Source of the DNA: Beroe ovata
Lineage: Eukaryota; Ctenophora; Nuda; Beroida; Beroidae
Assembly (NCBI GenBank): GCA_946803715.1
Contig: CAMPET010000012.1
Span: forward strand, 515,005 to 578,342
Direction: 5' to 3'
Length of the DNA: 63,338 nt
In this document: positions 1-14,800 of the stretch, one piece after another
How positions within the stretch are numbered: position 1 is the stretch's first letter
How the letters are laid out: each line of letters opens with the position of its first letter
Notes under the pieces: model-generated
Databases searched by the model: none
The model's input: only the letters and a program-made list of their open reading frames with translations
Told to the model about the DNA's origin: nothing
Position numbers and translations under genes: made by a program

Positions 1-990
1 GAAATTTTGGCTGTCCGAGTTTCTCATGGTCCTTGAGCTATGGTAGAAGTTTCAAGTCAATCGGTCGATCCGTTTGGGAGCTATCCTCAAATGCTCACTC
101 AAACTGACATGTTTGGGTCGATAAGGGGTTATGGCGCGGCGGCCACTAACTCGAGAACCGATCATCGGAATGACGTAGAATTTTGGTAGTCCGAGTTTCT
201 AATAGTCCTTGAGCTACGATAGAAATTTCAAGTGAATCGGGCTATCTGTTTGGGAGCTATCCTCAAATGCTCACTCAAACTGGCATGTTTTTGGCAGATA
301 AGGGGTTATGTCAGGCCTTAACTTGGGAACTGATTATCGGATTGACATGCAATTTTTTTTTTGTTCGAGTTTCTAATGGTCCTTGAGCTACGGTAGAAGT
401 TTCAAGTCAATCGGTCTATCGGTTTGGGAGCTATCCTCAAATGCTCACTTAAACTGACATGTTTTTAGTGGATAAAGGGTTATGTCGGCCCTTAATTTGG
501 GAACTGATAATCGGATTGAGGTGAAATTTTGGTTGTCCGATTATCTAATGGTCCTTGAGCTACGGTAGAAGTTTCAAGTGAATTAGTCTATCGGTTTGGG
601 AGCTATCCTCAAATACTCACTCAAACTGACATGTTTTTGGCGGATGAGGGGTTATGTCGGCCCTCATTAACTTTGGAACGGATTATCGGATTGACGAGAA
701 ATTTTGGTAGTCTGAGTTTCTAATGGTCCTTGAGCTTCAGTAGAAGTTTCAAGTGAATCTGTCCATCTGTTTGTAATTTATCCTCAAATGTTCACTCAAA
801 TTGATCAGTTTTAAACAGATGAGGGGTTATGTTGGCCCTTAACTTTGGAACCGATTATCTGATTGATGTGAAATTTTGGCTACCCAAGTTTCTAATAGTC
901 CTTGAGCTATGGTAGAAGTTTCAAGTCAATCGGTTCATCTGTTTGGGATCTGACCTCAAATGCTCTCTCAAACTCATATGTTTTGATCTC
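1..990 (+). repeat. Satellite-like tandem repeat, ~174-bp unit
   Basis: Six imperfect head-to-tail copies begin near positions 1, 177, 351, 523, 697 and 870, each opening with a GAAATTTTGG-like block. Each copy carries the conserved blocks CTTGAGCTA, GAAGTTTCAAGT and CTATCCTCAAATGCTCACT. No coding function is visible. The last copy ends near 990 and 990-2086 holds single-copy DNA with no gene I can support. Related copies lie at 2087-2811 and 12011-12097, next to assembly Ns, so this is a dispersed satellite that disturbs assembly. Confidence 0.9.
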
Positions 991-2086
991 TTCGATATTC
1001 ATATACATAATTAGTGCCTAAAAGGGGTAAAAGATTGATGAAAAATAAGGAACTATCACATACTGATCGCTCGAGGAAACCATGGCCAGCTACATAGTGT
1101 GCTTCAAAGCTGTAAATATCGGAAGTTTCTATATCATTTTGGAAGCGAACATTAAGCTAGTCTAAACTCGTCCATGAAGGTGTCTGACTGTTCTTTCAAC
1201 AGGGCTTCAACATGAAACATGTTGAAATAGTGGAGGTATGTGGAATTTGCCACTCGTCACAAATGATTCTTTTCTTAGACGTAGGGCGCGATTACAGATT
1301 CTGCAAATTCGCGCGCAATGCAATATAATTGTGCGCGTTGCATTTCTCATGAGAGCGCGCGCTGAACTGCTGTACTCTACATATGAGCGATCATAAGGCG
1401 GAAGCAAATGTGACTAAGTGATAAAACTGTCTACATTGAGATACCCTCATTGACCTCTCTATGGGTCATCCTCTCTATGGGATGGGTTTCTATTTGAGAG
1501 AGAGAAAGTTGTATCTGTAATGTGGAGACAGACAAGTGAAGTGATGTCGCCAGAGTTATGGGTGAGAGGGATCTGTGTTAACCTCACCAGTGCTGATTTA
1601 ATGCTAATACAAGTCGGCTGAATTATATCTTTAATTTCAGATGACTCCAACCTACGGACAGTTCTGTGCTATGACTCACGTAAGTGTGCGATCCGCTGAT
1701 TATACGGCAAAATGGGGTGATTACTGATTGCCAGATACTTGGTATAATGACCCTGTAAAATTGCTTAATTTGTTTCTTTCATCTCATATCCTAACTTTCT
1801 CATCGCTTGTGTTTGTGATTTAGTTAAGAGAGGGAGTATGACCCCAATTTATCATAGAGGTGGATCCTATAATTGGGGTGGCAGAGGGAGGGGGTCCGGG
1901 AGTAGCCAATCATTGACTGCCCTGCCTGTGTAATTACACAGTGTGTGTGTGCGGCAATTATAGCGTGTTTGTTAGACAATTGCACTGACTAATTCTTCCC
2001 TCGATACAATGCGCTGTTTCAGTTAGCGACACTAATCTCATTACGTCTCTAAAACTCCACCCTGCTTTACACACACACACACACAN

Positions 2087-2811
2087 TCAAACTGACACGT
2101 TTTGGGTGAATAAGGGGCTATAGTGGCCCATAACTCGGGAACCAATTATCGGATCGATGTGAAATTTTGGCTGTCCGAGTTTCAAATGATCCTTGAGCTA
2201 TGGTAGAAGTTTCAAGTCGATCGGTATATCGGTTTGGAAGTTATCCTCAAAAGCTCACTCAAACTGACATGATTTTGGTGAATTAGGGGCTATAGTGGCC
2301 CTTAACTCGAGACCCGATTATCAGATTGACGTGAAATTTTGGCTGTCTGAGTTTCACATGGTCTTTGAGCTATGGTAGACGTTTCAAGTCAATCAGTCGA
2401 TCCGTTTGGAAGCAATCCTCAAATTCTCACTCAAACTGTCATGTTTTTGGTTGATGAGGGGCTATACTGGCCCTTAACTCGAGAACCTATTATCAGATCG
2501 ACGTGAAATTTTGAATGTCCGNCAACCAAAATTTCACGTCAATCCAATGATCGGTTCCCGAGTTATTGTCCGCCATAACCCCTTATCGACCCAAAACTTG
2601 TCAGTTTGGGGAGCATTTGAGGATAACTCCCAAACGGATAGACCGATTGACTTGAAACTTCTACCATAGCCCAAGGACCATTAGAAACTCAGACAACCAT
2701 AATTTCATGTAAATCCGATGATCGGTTCCTATATCAAGGGCCGACATGATTCGTTATCCGCCCAAAGCATGCAAGTTTGAGTGAGCATTTGAGGATAACT
2801 CCCAAACGGAT
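2087..2811. repeat. Satellite copies, direct then inverted around an N
   Basis: Positions 2087-2521 carry about 2.5 copies of the 174-bp satellite in direct orientation. From 2523 to about 2811 the same units run as the reverse complement. The switch falls exactly on the single N at 2522, so the inversion may be a scaffolding artefact. The 3' end of the CEP350 homologue should lie in or beyond this stretch but no matching exon is visible. Confidence 0.85.
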
Positions 2812-2881
2812 AAATGGAGAGAGAGAGAGCTATCTCTGAAAAAGCCAGCTCTCATGCACATAACGGTGCATTCATCCTCAC

Positions 2882-5800
2882 CTGACAACGCTCGTCAGGA
2901 GTGAAATCATCGGGGAACTGCGTCTCAATATGGAGTGTCTCAACCGAGACAGGAGACCGGTCTCGGAGACACTGCACCATGTGTCTCGAAGCTGCGGCTG
3001 CTATCTCCCTCGTTGACTCAGCTGTGTTTTGCACTGTCACCTGTGTGATAGGATGGAAACATGGAGATGAGATGGTTTTTGAAAACCAATAAGATGGAAA
3101 CCATCCCACTCCAGAAGTTAAAAAGAGTTCATCTTTACCATTTGTCTCAAAAAGCGATTGAGAAAGGACACGTATCACCCCCAAGTCTCAGAGGATAGGG
3201 AAGAGAAAGAGGGGCACCATACCTTGGAAGGAGGCGGTGTCTCGGGGGTGAGAAGTGAAGGTCTCTCCTCGGCTGTAGTGCAGCAACTCCGCGCCAGCGA
3301 GAGAGCACTCTCGAGTTCAGCGTCCCGGAAAGTGTCGTTAAACGGACTCGAATCTGGGGGAGGAGAGATTTCATATTTATACTTTTACCAAAGCGGGGAG
3401 GGGTTTTACTGAGTGCTTTTAGTATTTCAGTACTCAAGAAGAACTGCTGAGGCTGCCACTCCCCCGCAGCTCTTTTACAGATCCGACAATTGTCGATCCA
3501 TTAAGTAAACTCTCCCATGACTAAATACACCTCAATTAAACCATCCCTTACCTCACCCCCTCGCATCCCCTCGCATCCCCTCACCCCTTCACCTCACCTC
3601 TGGGAGACATCTGGTCTGGCGAAGTGGGCGAACGCTCCGTGTACTTTGGAGACAGGGTCAGCTCTTTCTGTCTCTTGGAATGTCTCACTCTGAGCATCTT
3701 TTGAAGAGCTAGTCTCAACATTTCATCCGTCAGGTCTCCAGCAATACCATCAACATTTGGTTTGGTGACGTCATCATCATCCACTGTTATGTCGTCATCA
3801 TCAGGTGTGTTGTCATGGGAAGGCTTAGCGGAGGAAACAGTAACACTCGCGACTCGAGCTGTTGCCTCGGAAACGGTCTTCTCGTCCTCTTCGCTACTGA
3901 TTTTCTGACTCAGAACGTCTTCTTGGACTGGGGTAGTTGAACCTGGGGGTTTCAAAAGTGTTTGGAACGTATCTCACAATTCGTTATATTTCGAATATGA
4001 TCATCTGATGTGATATGACCTCTGAGAGAGTGATCAGAGAATGTTGGAGTACCTGAAGATGATCTTATCCTTTTGGACGGTTCCGAGATGAGTTCCTGTA
4101 GCTCTGACATTGTTTTGGAAGCTGAGAATGACTCTGCGTCGCTAACTTCAGGCTGTGATGAGGTTCGAGGCGAGGGAGCAGCTCGGGCAACTTTGATCGG
4201 ATCGTCATGGGAAATATCGTCGAGATCTCTGTCAGTGGTGTCGTCCATCTCCGAGATTTCCTCTTCTATCTGTGGGAGAAAGAGTGAGAGGTACTGAGCA
4301 TCTGGATCAAAGGAAAATCCGGTTCAAACAGATGCGCATTTCAGAGCACAACTCCGAAAAGGATGCCCCAGCAGGATAGAATTGACTGCTTGTTCATGAT
4401 CTCTGCTACCGCGGCATTCTCATCAACAACAACTTACCAAGGAGGAGACGGGTACTGACGGAGCTGCTTTGAACGATCCCTGTCGTAGACTCGCACTACG
4501 CTGCTGACTCTGACTTCTCTCCCCGGCCGGAGGCGATGGCCGGTGTGGCGAGGTGGCGGGCGAGACGGCACCGGCCGGTGGTGGTGATAATGCCGCCAAC
4601 AAAGGGTCAACGTGGCGCGTTGTAGATCCCGTGCCGGTGCTAGACGCTGAAAATTAGATAGATATGCGCTATTTCCTCAGTTTCGTCCATTGAATGAGGT
4701 TATTCTGGTGATTAGAAGTGTAAAATGGGATAAATTCCACCACGTCATTACCTGGCGTTGGGGAGGAAAGATCGGTCAAGTTGGAGAACAGCCCGGGAGA
4801 CCTCTCCCCCGACTTATGCTCCTCTGACCTCATCACCTCGCCCCCAAGAGGAGGAGTCCTCACCTCTCCTGCCTCCTCAGGGAGAGCAGGGGTGAGTCCC
4901 TCCACATCCAACTCCAGATTGAGTAGTCCGTGGGGACTAGCTTTGGACGCGGACATGATTTCTGCAGACTTGGTAAGAGACTCATCTATGTTGGAGAGGA
5001 GGGATCGGATGTCTTCGTCTTCACTCTCGTCAAATGAGAGGGTGTAGCTGTTTTTGACGGGTGCTCGTGACGTCACAGTGTGGGTATCCCCACCACCCCC
5101 CAGGTTCAGAGCTGCGAGTTTTTCCGAGACACTTTTTGGGGCGGCGGAGCCCTCTGATTTTTGTTTCGGGTGAGAGGCAGCGGAACTCTCAGATGTTACA
5201 GATTGTTGTCTGCCAGATGATTCATGGTGGAATACTTTGGCAGAAGATGCGCCAGCTGATTTATCTGAAGATAAGATCTCTTCGGAAATATCTTCTGAGA
5301 TATCTTCTGATATCGTCAAGTCCTCTTTCTTCTGACTGCTCATTTTGGCGGACTCTGGTTGTTTCTGTGATGAAGGCAGGTTCCTGTACGATCCGATGCT
5401 GATATCAGTATTATCGTTGATACTGCTCTCCGATGATATTGACAGATCCTCGATAACCTCCTTGACATCGAGGCGGAATGACGGCTGAGGAGACTCGTGG
5501 AATGGTGGCTGATCCTCCCCCTCTATCTCACTCACTTCTCGCAGAGAGTAGATCCCGCCTTGTTCCGACCCGGCACTTATCTCATCTGCCTCCAAATCTC
5601 CCAGTGACTTGATCAGCTCAGCTCCTCCCCCGTCACCAGAAGACTTGGCCGAACTCTCCCGAGATTTCACAGAATGACCCGGGACGGAGAGATGGACTGG
5701 AGACCCGGGATCAGTTGCCGAGTGTAGGATCTTGTGGTAGGATGGCTCGGAATATCTACTCAGATCCTCAGAGATAGAAGTGGAAGTATCATCTCTCTTT

Positions 5801-8800
5801 CCACTAGAAACAGGAGCAGCCTGCTCCGTTCCAGATTTCCTCAGTTTAGATTCTGCAGCACTGACAGATTTGATGGACTCGGAGATACTTGCCCCTCCCT
5901 CCTCAGATATCTTCTCCGATATCTCAGATGACGTCACGGATATGATCCGGGAGCTGTCAGGAGAGAGGGAGACATCTGATCGGGAACTGATGCTCCTGAT
6001 AACGGACCGCTTGGTCGGGGAGTCGCGATCGGAGCGACCCGGGGATTGCTGACGGAGTTTAGTTGAGATTTGGGTCTTCTGTTTTTCGATAACGTCCGTT
6101 ACGGTCTGAGAAGGAGACCAAGATTAGAGAAATCTTCATCAATTAGATCAATTATCTCACTAAAAGCATACGATATAGATCCTACAAATGTCTCTTCATT
6201 CATTAAACCTGTATCTGTTTCCTCAATCTAATCTCCTGCTGTTTCAGCGCCTCCTTCTTCTTGACTTGCTGCACTTTGAGCAATTTCCGAGCCTCGGTTT
6301 TCTTCTTCCTCAGTTCCTCCTTCAGACTCTGAACTCTCTCCTCCATCTCCATCACCTTGGAAAATAGAGAGTTACAAATCGATGAATCAATCCGCTCCAA
6401 ATCCGCGATGAATCACAATATTCAACAGTCAACACCCCTCCAACTATGACGTAGAGAATGATTGTTTCGAAATCACAGTGATTGTTTCGAAATTATGTCC
6501 CCCCTACCTCCGTGTTATTGGGATCCTGGTCTATGACCGAGACCGAGGGGGAATCAGGGGCACCACCCCCCTCTCGTCGTGGTGTGGACGTCACCCGGGG
6601 TGATTCCCCCTTGATCGTGTCCTCGAGAGAGTCCCCTTTGATTGTGGATCCCGTGTCGTCTAGAGCGGTTATGCCCATGGGGAGACGGATCGAGGACGAG
6701 AGACCGAATTCCTGTTCAATCTGAGAGAAAAATGGTAAATTTCTTTGAAGAATATTGGGAATTCAAGGTTTCATTTCTAAAGGAATAAAGGATAATTGGG
6801 TCCTGTGACTACCTTCTCTGTTTCATATCTCTCCGAGAGAGCAAGGTCGAGTAATCTCTTCACTTCCTGTCCCTCTTTCTGGATCTTATCATTGAAATCG
6901 GTTAGATCCTTGATACGGGGATCCTCAATTTCGTATACACTGCTCACATCGGTATCTGAAATTAGGAGGGGGGCATCAGAGTCAGGGAAGAATTGTCACA
7001 ACTGAGGTTTCTCTTATTTTCCTGGAAAATCTCATCCAATCAGGCCTTTCTCGAGAGACCGAAACTCACCAACCCGCTCATTCCAAGTCTCCGTAACAAT
7101 CCACGTTTGAATTATATCTCGCTTACCGTATTCGGATATGTGTCGCGTGTACTCCGACGCGTCGGTATCCGAAACTCCGTCATCCACATCAGTCGGATGT
7201 TCCTCCGCGTACGCTATTTTCCGGCGGAGAGCCGCCGTCCGTTCCTGCATCGCCGAGATTTCCCGCTGCTGCCGTAACATCTTTCGTCGTTCCTCCTGGG
7301 GCACGTAATATGATTCGTTACATTTATTGTTCTACTTCCAGTTCCACACTAACAATCAGCGATTTTTCGGATATTACATGCGTTTATCTATGAGTATCTA
7401 TGAGCCCGCCAGCGAACCTGTGCGGCTTTTTGGACCGCTGCCAGTTTCTTGATCTCCTCCTGTTCAATGGCCAGTCGTTCTATAATCTTCTGTTCCTGTT
7501 TTATGAGAGGGGGCATCTTCTCATCAGCCCCTTTCCGCTGTACTCGACTGTGGAGAGAGAATTACAGGTGTTACAAATTGCTGTCATGAGATTCAAAATC
7601 CAAAATGTCCACGACAACTCAATCCAAATCAATTTCAATTCAGCTGAATCCTATGAAACAGACAGAACACATTTTCTCACCGTTTCTTGATGTCGATCCA
7701 CTGGAGCTTTGCCTCAGTCCTCTCCTTCACTGCCTCCTCTCTCAAATCAAGAAGTGTCTGCTGGTGCTTTGCTCGAAGCTTCTCATTCTTCATGTACTCC
7801 CGGACTTGTTCCAGCGTAAACTCAGCGAAGGAGTCCTGAAAAGAGCGAGTAGGGGGCTCAACCATAGGATGTCGGAGCAGTTGGGGTTGGAAATTAGATC
7901 AAGAGAATTACCAGAGAGGTTTAAACGGGGGGTGGGGTCGGGGTCATGTTTCAGTTTGAGTGGGGTTTCGAGAAATTTGGGTTCTAAACTAAAAAGGATC
8001 GTCATCAGACGGACAGATATGTCTTCGAGAGGAAACATTCAAATCGAAAACAATCTTCGGATCATGCCAAGGTAAGTGAAACAATGCGTGTAGTAACATT
8101 TTCATGGTTTCAAAACTACTTACATGCACAATTACACATATCATAGATAATGGATACTTACATGCTATCGTATATACAAGCTTTACACATTTATATTTAC
8201 ACTGACAGCGTTGTCAAATAATAAATCATGATAAACAAATATGAAACAAATATGTATGCGGTCAAATAATAGTCTGCAAAATAATCAGATTAAAAGGTGT
8301 CAAAAGTATAAAAGTGGCTGTAAAAGAAATATCCTAGATCTCGAACGAAGACGAAATAAACGTCCGATAGGTGTCAAGATAATATATCCTCATGACGGGG
8401 GAGTGTGATTTTCTCGTATCAGGTCGTGTCTACCAGCCCTGGAGGGAGAAATCCCGATATTAGGATCTGGCCCGTTTCTTCCGCATCTCCATGCATTCAT
8501 ATCATGAAACATGCTGCAAATAGGGTATCGATCTTACAAACATGCAGCACAATGAGCTATCAGCACAAATCAGGGGTGATGGAAACATGGGGCTGTTAAC
8601 TGTTAGCGCTCACTAGGACAAATCCAAGATTTGTCCGTCTGATGATGATTTAGTCCGCGATAAATCGACAACCACCTCCTCGTCCAGTGACTGTAACCCA
8701 GCGCACGTCAATCGTTTTAGCAAAAGTGCGATTTAACCCGAATCAATTCCAAAGTAAGATCGTGGATGAAGGTAAATGATGGAATCTGTAGCCCTCGCTT

Positions 8801-11800
8801 CGGCTCTGAAAAGGAGTACTCACCTTGCGTATTGGACCCCCGGAGACTACAGAATCCTCGGACACACTCATCCGTCGTCTGTGAGATTCAGACGGTAACA
8901 CCGCTCGGAATGATTCGTGAGCTGAGAGAGAGAGGGGGAGATGAAGAGGACTAAACAGGGAGAAAATTTCACAAATTACGGTGGTAGAAGAATTCCCTCG
9001 ACTCACCCTTCTCTGGTGAAGTCTCTCCATCAGCATCCCGACCTGGCGTATCCTCCAGCACACTCCTGTCCATCTCAGTTTCCGGATCAGAAGTCTGGTC
9101 AGTACGTGGTGTCAGCGGTTCAGACGTGTGTGGTGTCAGCGGTTCGGACGTGTGTAGTGTGAACGGTTTAGAGTCAGCGTGTTCAGTAACAATCTCCGTG
9201 GCAATAGATCTAGTCGGAGATAGAATCTCGCCCGTGATTTCTGTCGCAATGTCTTTTTCAGGGGAGGGAGGAGCCGTGATGTCTTCAGCTATTTCCTGTG
9301 GATAGCGGAACTCAGTATTTGGAAATCTCTAAATGCAATTCATTGAAATGAAACACAAATAACCATTCAGTAAACATGATTATATGCTCTGACTGATGGG
9401 ACTCACCGTTTCAACATAACTCTTGTCCTCTGGTTCTAGTGTGGATTGAGGTGGAGATTCAGCCTGGCTCTCTGAGTGAAATATAAACAGTTGAAAAGTA
9501 GGAATTGACGTTAAGAATCAGAAATCAGTTCAGAATTTTCTATTTACCTGTTGCATTCTCTTCATCCTGAATATTTAGTCCAGAAATATCAACTGTCGCT
9601 TCTGAAGGCGTGTACGGTGTGTTATCGTGCGAATTCTTCTCCTCAGGCGTCAGAGGGTCTGAGTGGATGAATGTGCATGGTTAGGAATATGTTGATTAAA
9701 TCCATTAGATTGCAATCAGTTAAAACGAGGACCGTTGCAAGTTGAAATCCAATATTATATGTGGAAAGCGTTATCAACAAAAAGAAGCGTGCAAAAAGCT
9801 CTTTCAAAAGCTCGACGCGCGCGAAAACACAAACTGCTGAAAGACATGCTTTAATCAAATACAGTTGCGCAAAACTAGTTATAGGCGCGCCGCGCGCGCT
9901 TTTCAACGACAACTTTTGACGGGAATTTTAACGGCGAAGGAATGAATGGTACGTTCAATCGTTCATAGAAATACCTTGCTTCTTAGCGTGGGATTTGAGG
10001 ATATGCTGAGCCATGTTAACAAGTTCTTTATTAGCAGCTTCTTGACTCTGTGCTATTTGTTTAGTGGCTTCAAGGGCAGCTTCAGCGGACTTCGCTTTTA
10101 TCTGAGATTGGATTCGATGAAATTTAAAATTCCGCATATTTGAAGTTAATTCGTCATTCCCAAGATGCTATATCCTAACCTCAGCCTCCTTAGCAAGAGT
10201 TTCCGCCTTGCTCAACATGCTCTGTTGTTGTACTTGCTGTAACTTCTCTTGGAAAGCGAGCATGTCCTGTTTCAGTTTCTCTTGCAACTCTGCCATCTCA
10301 GTGCTATGTTCAGTCTTCTCACGCTGTGTGTTTGTTTGTTTGTTTGTTTGTGTGTTTGTTTGTTTGTGTGTTTGTTCCTTCGTGCGTGAGTTTGTTTCTT
10401 TGTTTGTATGCTACTGATTGTTTGTTTGTGGCGTTATGTTCTTTGTGATGTTCTTTTCCCACAACAACATGTGTTTTTGCAAGTTTCCTTTGTATGTTGC
10501 ATTGTGTCAACGTGTGAAGCAGCTCTTTCATAGCTAATATCATCAGCTAATAGCAATTTCGTGTCAGCTTGACAATGTAGACACCTTGTCCCTCACAACA
10601 CAGCATCACTATATGATCTAACAGTTATAGAGGCGTCGTATCTGAGACTTACATACAATTGTTCTATACAGTTAACTGTCAAGTTGTCCTAACACTTATA
10701 GACGTATCCGAGAATCAATAAAAAATCGACAATACACGAGGAAAACGATAACTACTTCATCAAACATTCAAACAAACCTGCATCGCTCTTGCCAGTGCTA
10801 TCGTATCATGCTGTGCCTCAGTGAACTGCTGCGTATGCTCGAGTGTGGTAACGTGTTCTATCCCAGTGGAAAACGTGTCGTAACGTGCGAGCTCGCCACG
10901 TAACTTGCGGTGGAGTGTCGAAGGGGAGTAGTAGTCAGTGGTAGCAGTCTCATTCATTGTGTTGTTGTCCTGGAAACGGAGAGAGGGGAAGGGTGAGAGA
11001 AGAGGGAAGGGGTGAGAGGTTCTGATTTGGATTCACTCCAAAAATACACCAGTGAAAACAAACAGCAATTTTTGACGATCATCCAATTTTCTCATCAAAT
11101 GGTAACACGCCACGGTTTTAAAACTAACATGACACATTGTGTTGGACGATGTGCGATGACGTCATAACCAGTGATATTATAAGACAAAAACCTGGGCGGG
11201 TGAATCAGCTGCTTCAGAGAAGGAGAGAGTTTTCTTTGTGCTGGCTGGTGACACTATGCTGATATCTTCTGTCTTATCCGGAGTGAAGTGGTACGAGTCC
11301 CTGCTTCCCTCAGAGGTGACACTAGCACTGTGGAGCAGGGATCTGAGAGAGCGGTGGTGTCAAGGGAGAAATGGTGTCAAGGAGGACGTGGGTGTCAACA
11401 GACAAGTGAGGAAGTCCTGAACAGACGTAAGACGTGGTGTACATCAGTCAACCTCTGTGCCATGTCTACATTTATTACACAATATAACCTCCGGGTGTGT
11501 ATACATGTCATTAACATGCAATTTGTAATTAGGTTATCACAGCCACCAAGTAGTCCACATCACAAGTTTGAAATCACGCCTCAAACAGACAAATCTAAAT
11601 CCGTACCCACTACCCAAGAAGACGTAAACCTGTGAACCAGATTCGGAATCCATGTCCCCACTCCCTTCTCCCAACTTCCCACGAACTCACCCCCTCCCCC
11701 CACTCCAACTTGTCACTCACTCAGTATGTCGTCCACTCGTCTCATCCCCCTCATCATCACTCTTAACGAGTGATCGTCTTGCTGATGAAGTCTGGTGGCC

Positions 11801-14800
11801 ACTAGTCTCGGACTGTCCCCGTGTGGTGGCACTGTACTCTGTGCTGTGGGGCCGGTACTGCTGTAATCTCTTCTCTTCAAGACGAGATATTGCCGCCTGC
11901 GGAGAAGGTGTCTTGAGGAGATACCGAAATAGCATCACGTCGTGACGGTTTCATGATGTCCTTACTCCCCATCAACTAGTAACCGAAGTACAATCGTACC
12001 CTTTTATTCGAGCCCATAACCCCTTATCCACCCAAAACATGTCAGTTTGAGCGAGCGCCGAGCATTTGAGGATAGCTCCCAAACGGATCGACCGATTNAT
12101 CACTATATGATCTAACAGTTATAGAGGCGTCATATCAGATACTTGCATACAACTGTTCCAGACAGTTAACTGTCAAGTTGTTCTAACACTTATAGTAGTA
12201 TCCTAGTATCAATAAAAGATAGACAATATACGAGGAAAACGATTACTCCTTCATCAAATTCATTATTTCTCCAAACATTCAAACAAACCTGCATTGCTCT
12301 TGCCAGTGCTATCGTATCATGCTGTGCCTCAGTGAACTGCTGCGTATGCTCGAGTGTTGTAACGTGTTCTATCCCCGTGGAAAACGTGTCGTAACGTGCA
12401 AGCTCGCCACGTAACTTACGGTGGAGTGTTGAGGGGGAGTAGTAGTCAGTGGTAGCAGTCTCATTCATTGTGTTGTTGTCCTGGAAACGGAGAGGGGGGA
12501 AGGGTGAGACAAGAGGGAAGGGTTGAGAGGTTCTGATTTAGATTCACTCCAAAAACACACCAGTGAAAACAAACAGCAATTTTTGACGATCCATCATATG
12601 GTAACACGCCACATTTTTAAAACGGACATGACACATCGTGTTAGACGATGAGCGATGACGTCATAACCAGTGATAATGACCTGGGCTGGTGAATCAGCTG
12701 CTTCGGAGAAGGAGAGAGTCTTCTTAGTGCTGGCTGGTGACACCATGCTGATATCTTCTGTCTTATCAGGAGTGAAGTGGTACGAGTCCCTGCTTCCCTC
12801 GGAGGTGACACTAGCACTGTGGAGCAGGGACCTGAGAGAGCGGTGGTGTCAAGGGAGAAATGGTGTCAATGAGGAAGTCCTGAACAGACGTAAGACGTGG
12901 TGTACCTACATCAGTCAACCAGCAACCTCTGTGCCATGTCTACATTTATTACACAATATAACCTCCGAGTGTGTATACATGTCATTATTAACATGCAATT
13001 TGTAATTAGGTTATCACAGCCACCAAGTAGTCCACATCACATGTTTGAAATCACGCCTCAAATAGACAAATCTAAATCCGTACCCACTACCCAAGAAGAC
13101 GCGAACCTGTAAACCAGAATCGGAATCCATGTCCCCACCCCCTTCTCCCAACTTCCCACGAACTCCCCCCCCACTCACTCCACCCCCACTCAACCCTCCC
13201 CTCTCCCTCACTCACTCAGTATGTAGTCCACTCGTCTCATCCCCCTCATCATCACTCTTAACGAGTGATCGTCTTGCTGATGAGGTCTGGTGGCCACTAG
13301 TATCGGACTGTCCCCGTGTGGTTGGACTGTACTCTGTGCTGTGGGGCCGGTACTGCTGTAATCTCTTCTCTTCAAGACGAGATATTGCCGCCTGCGGATT
13401 TGGTTTTTTGGAGATATAGATATGACGGTGTCATGATGTCCTTGCTCCTAGTAACCGAAATACAATCGTACCCTCTTATTCGATCGTGTTGCCAGGTAAG
13501 TACAACCCCATGCCATTCCCCTATCCTTCCCCCCTTCTCTCCCCCATCACTACTAACCCTATCCTCTCTGAGCTGGTTTTCCAACTCCTCCAATCTTTCC
13601 TGCTCCCTCTCCCTCTCCAACTGTAACTTCCTCAGTGCCTCCTCTCTCCTCACCATGTCACGTGCTTCTGCTTCCTCACGTGCTACACGTTCCTCTGCCA
13701 TCCTCTTCTCCTCTGAGTTACGAGTTGAAAGAATTCACAATCAAAAAATGATAGTAAAATAAATCCAAGTCAATAGTTCATAGATTATAAAACCACGATA
13801 TACCACTAAACTAAAGTCATGTCAATAGTTTAGAGACTTTAAAACCACGATATACCACGAAAGCCCATAAATATAGATCCGCTATAGCTCCCTCCATGAG
13901 GACTACAAAATACGAGAATGATGGATCCCTCTACAATACCTTGTTCTCGTTTCCTGGCGTAGACATTGATTATACTGTAGTGATCAGCCACCATGGGATA
14001 CTGGTATGGAGGAGGGGGTGGCGGAGATGGGCTGCGGGCAACTTGGAGTGGACTCGCAGTCTGGTAATCCCTGAACACAGATGGGAAGAGTGAGGAATTC
14101 AACCCTCGACTCTAGACGAGCTAGTTGAAGGGTTTATATTGTAACGATTCCCATTGACACATCTCGACGTGAGGGCTCACCGGTAGTCAAGATCAGCCAC
14201 TGTACCCAGTTTAGACACATCCGACACTCTGCTCTGTGTTCGTGTGTTGTCCGTCGAGTGATCAATCCATGCTTCCCTCAGATTACCTGCACCTGAAGTG
14301 AATGTGTGTGTGTGAGGGGGTGTGTCACTGAGTCATGACTGTGTTTCGTGTGTTACGCAAAATGAACAGACTCATTGTGCGAGTCGCTCACGATACCTAC
14401 TGGAACCCTGATCAATCGTGGGATTACCAAAATCATGCATTATGGGTAACACAGAATGAAGTCAGAGCGACTGATAACTCAGTAATCAGTTGTAACTTAT
14501 TACCGGGAAGTGACTCGGGAGAACTGGTGGATTTTAGAGGTACTCGACCCCCCGTAACGTAGTTCACTTTGGATGCCTCAGCAGTCAGCCTGTCTGTTTC
14601 TTCTTGGATCTTCTGTCTGAACGAGGACCGTGTTATAGTTTACATTGTGAGCTGATGATTCATGTCTCGCACTGAGTCTCGACAGTTTTCAGTCACAGAG
14701 TTGACTTATTCGACGTGTTAATACAATAACAATTTAGCGAGATCATGACCAGGTACTGAATAGGGATTTTAGGGAAGAAACTCAGATAAGTATGGGATTG

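Noticed and set aside
3158-3412. Plus-strand open frames across 2.9-9.2 kb
   Set aside because: Antisense shadows of the CEP350 exons, which have matching phases and family motifs on the minus strand.
4300-4437. Possible CAP-Gly remnant (GILFGV-like reading) in the CEP350 intron
   Set aside because: Only a few residues, followed by a stop, without the GKNDG core or splice sites; too little to call.
10319-10543. Open frames of Thr/Asn/Lys or Val/Phe/Cys over a GTTT repeat
   Set aside because: Translation of a simple (GTTTGTTT)n repeat next to a CEP350 acceptor; only the exon at 10323-10180 is real.
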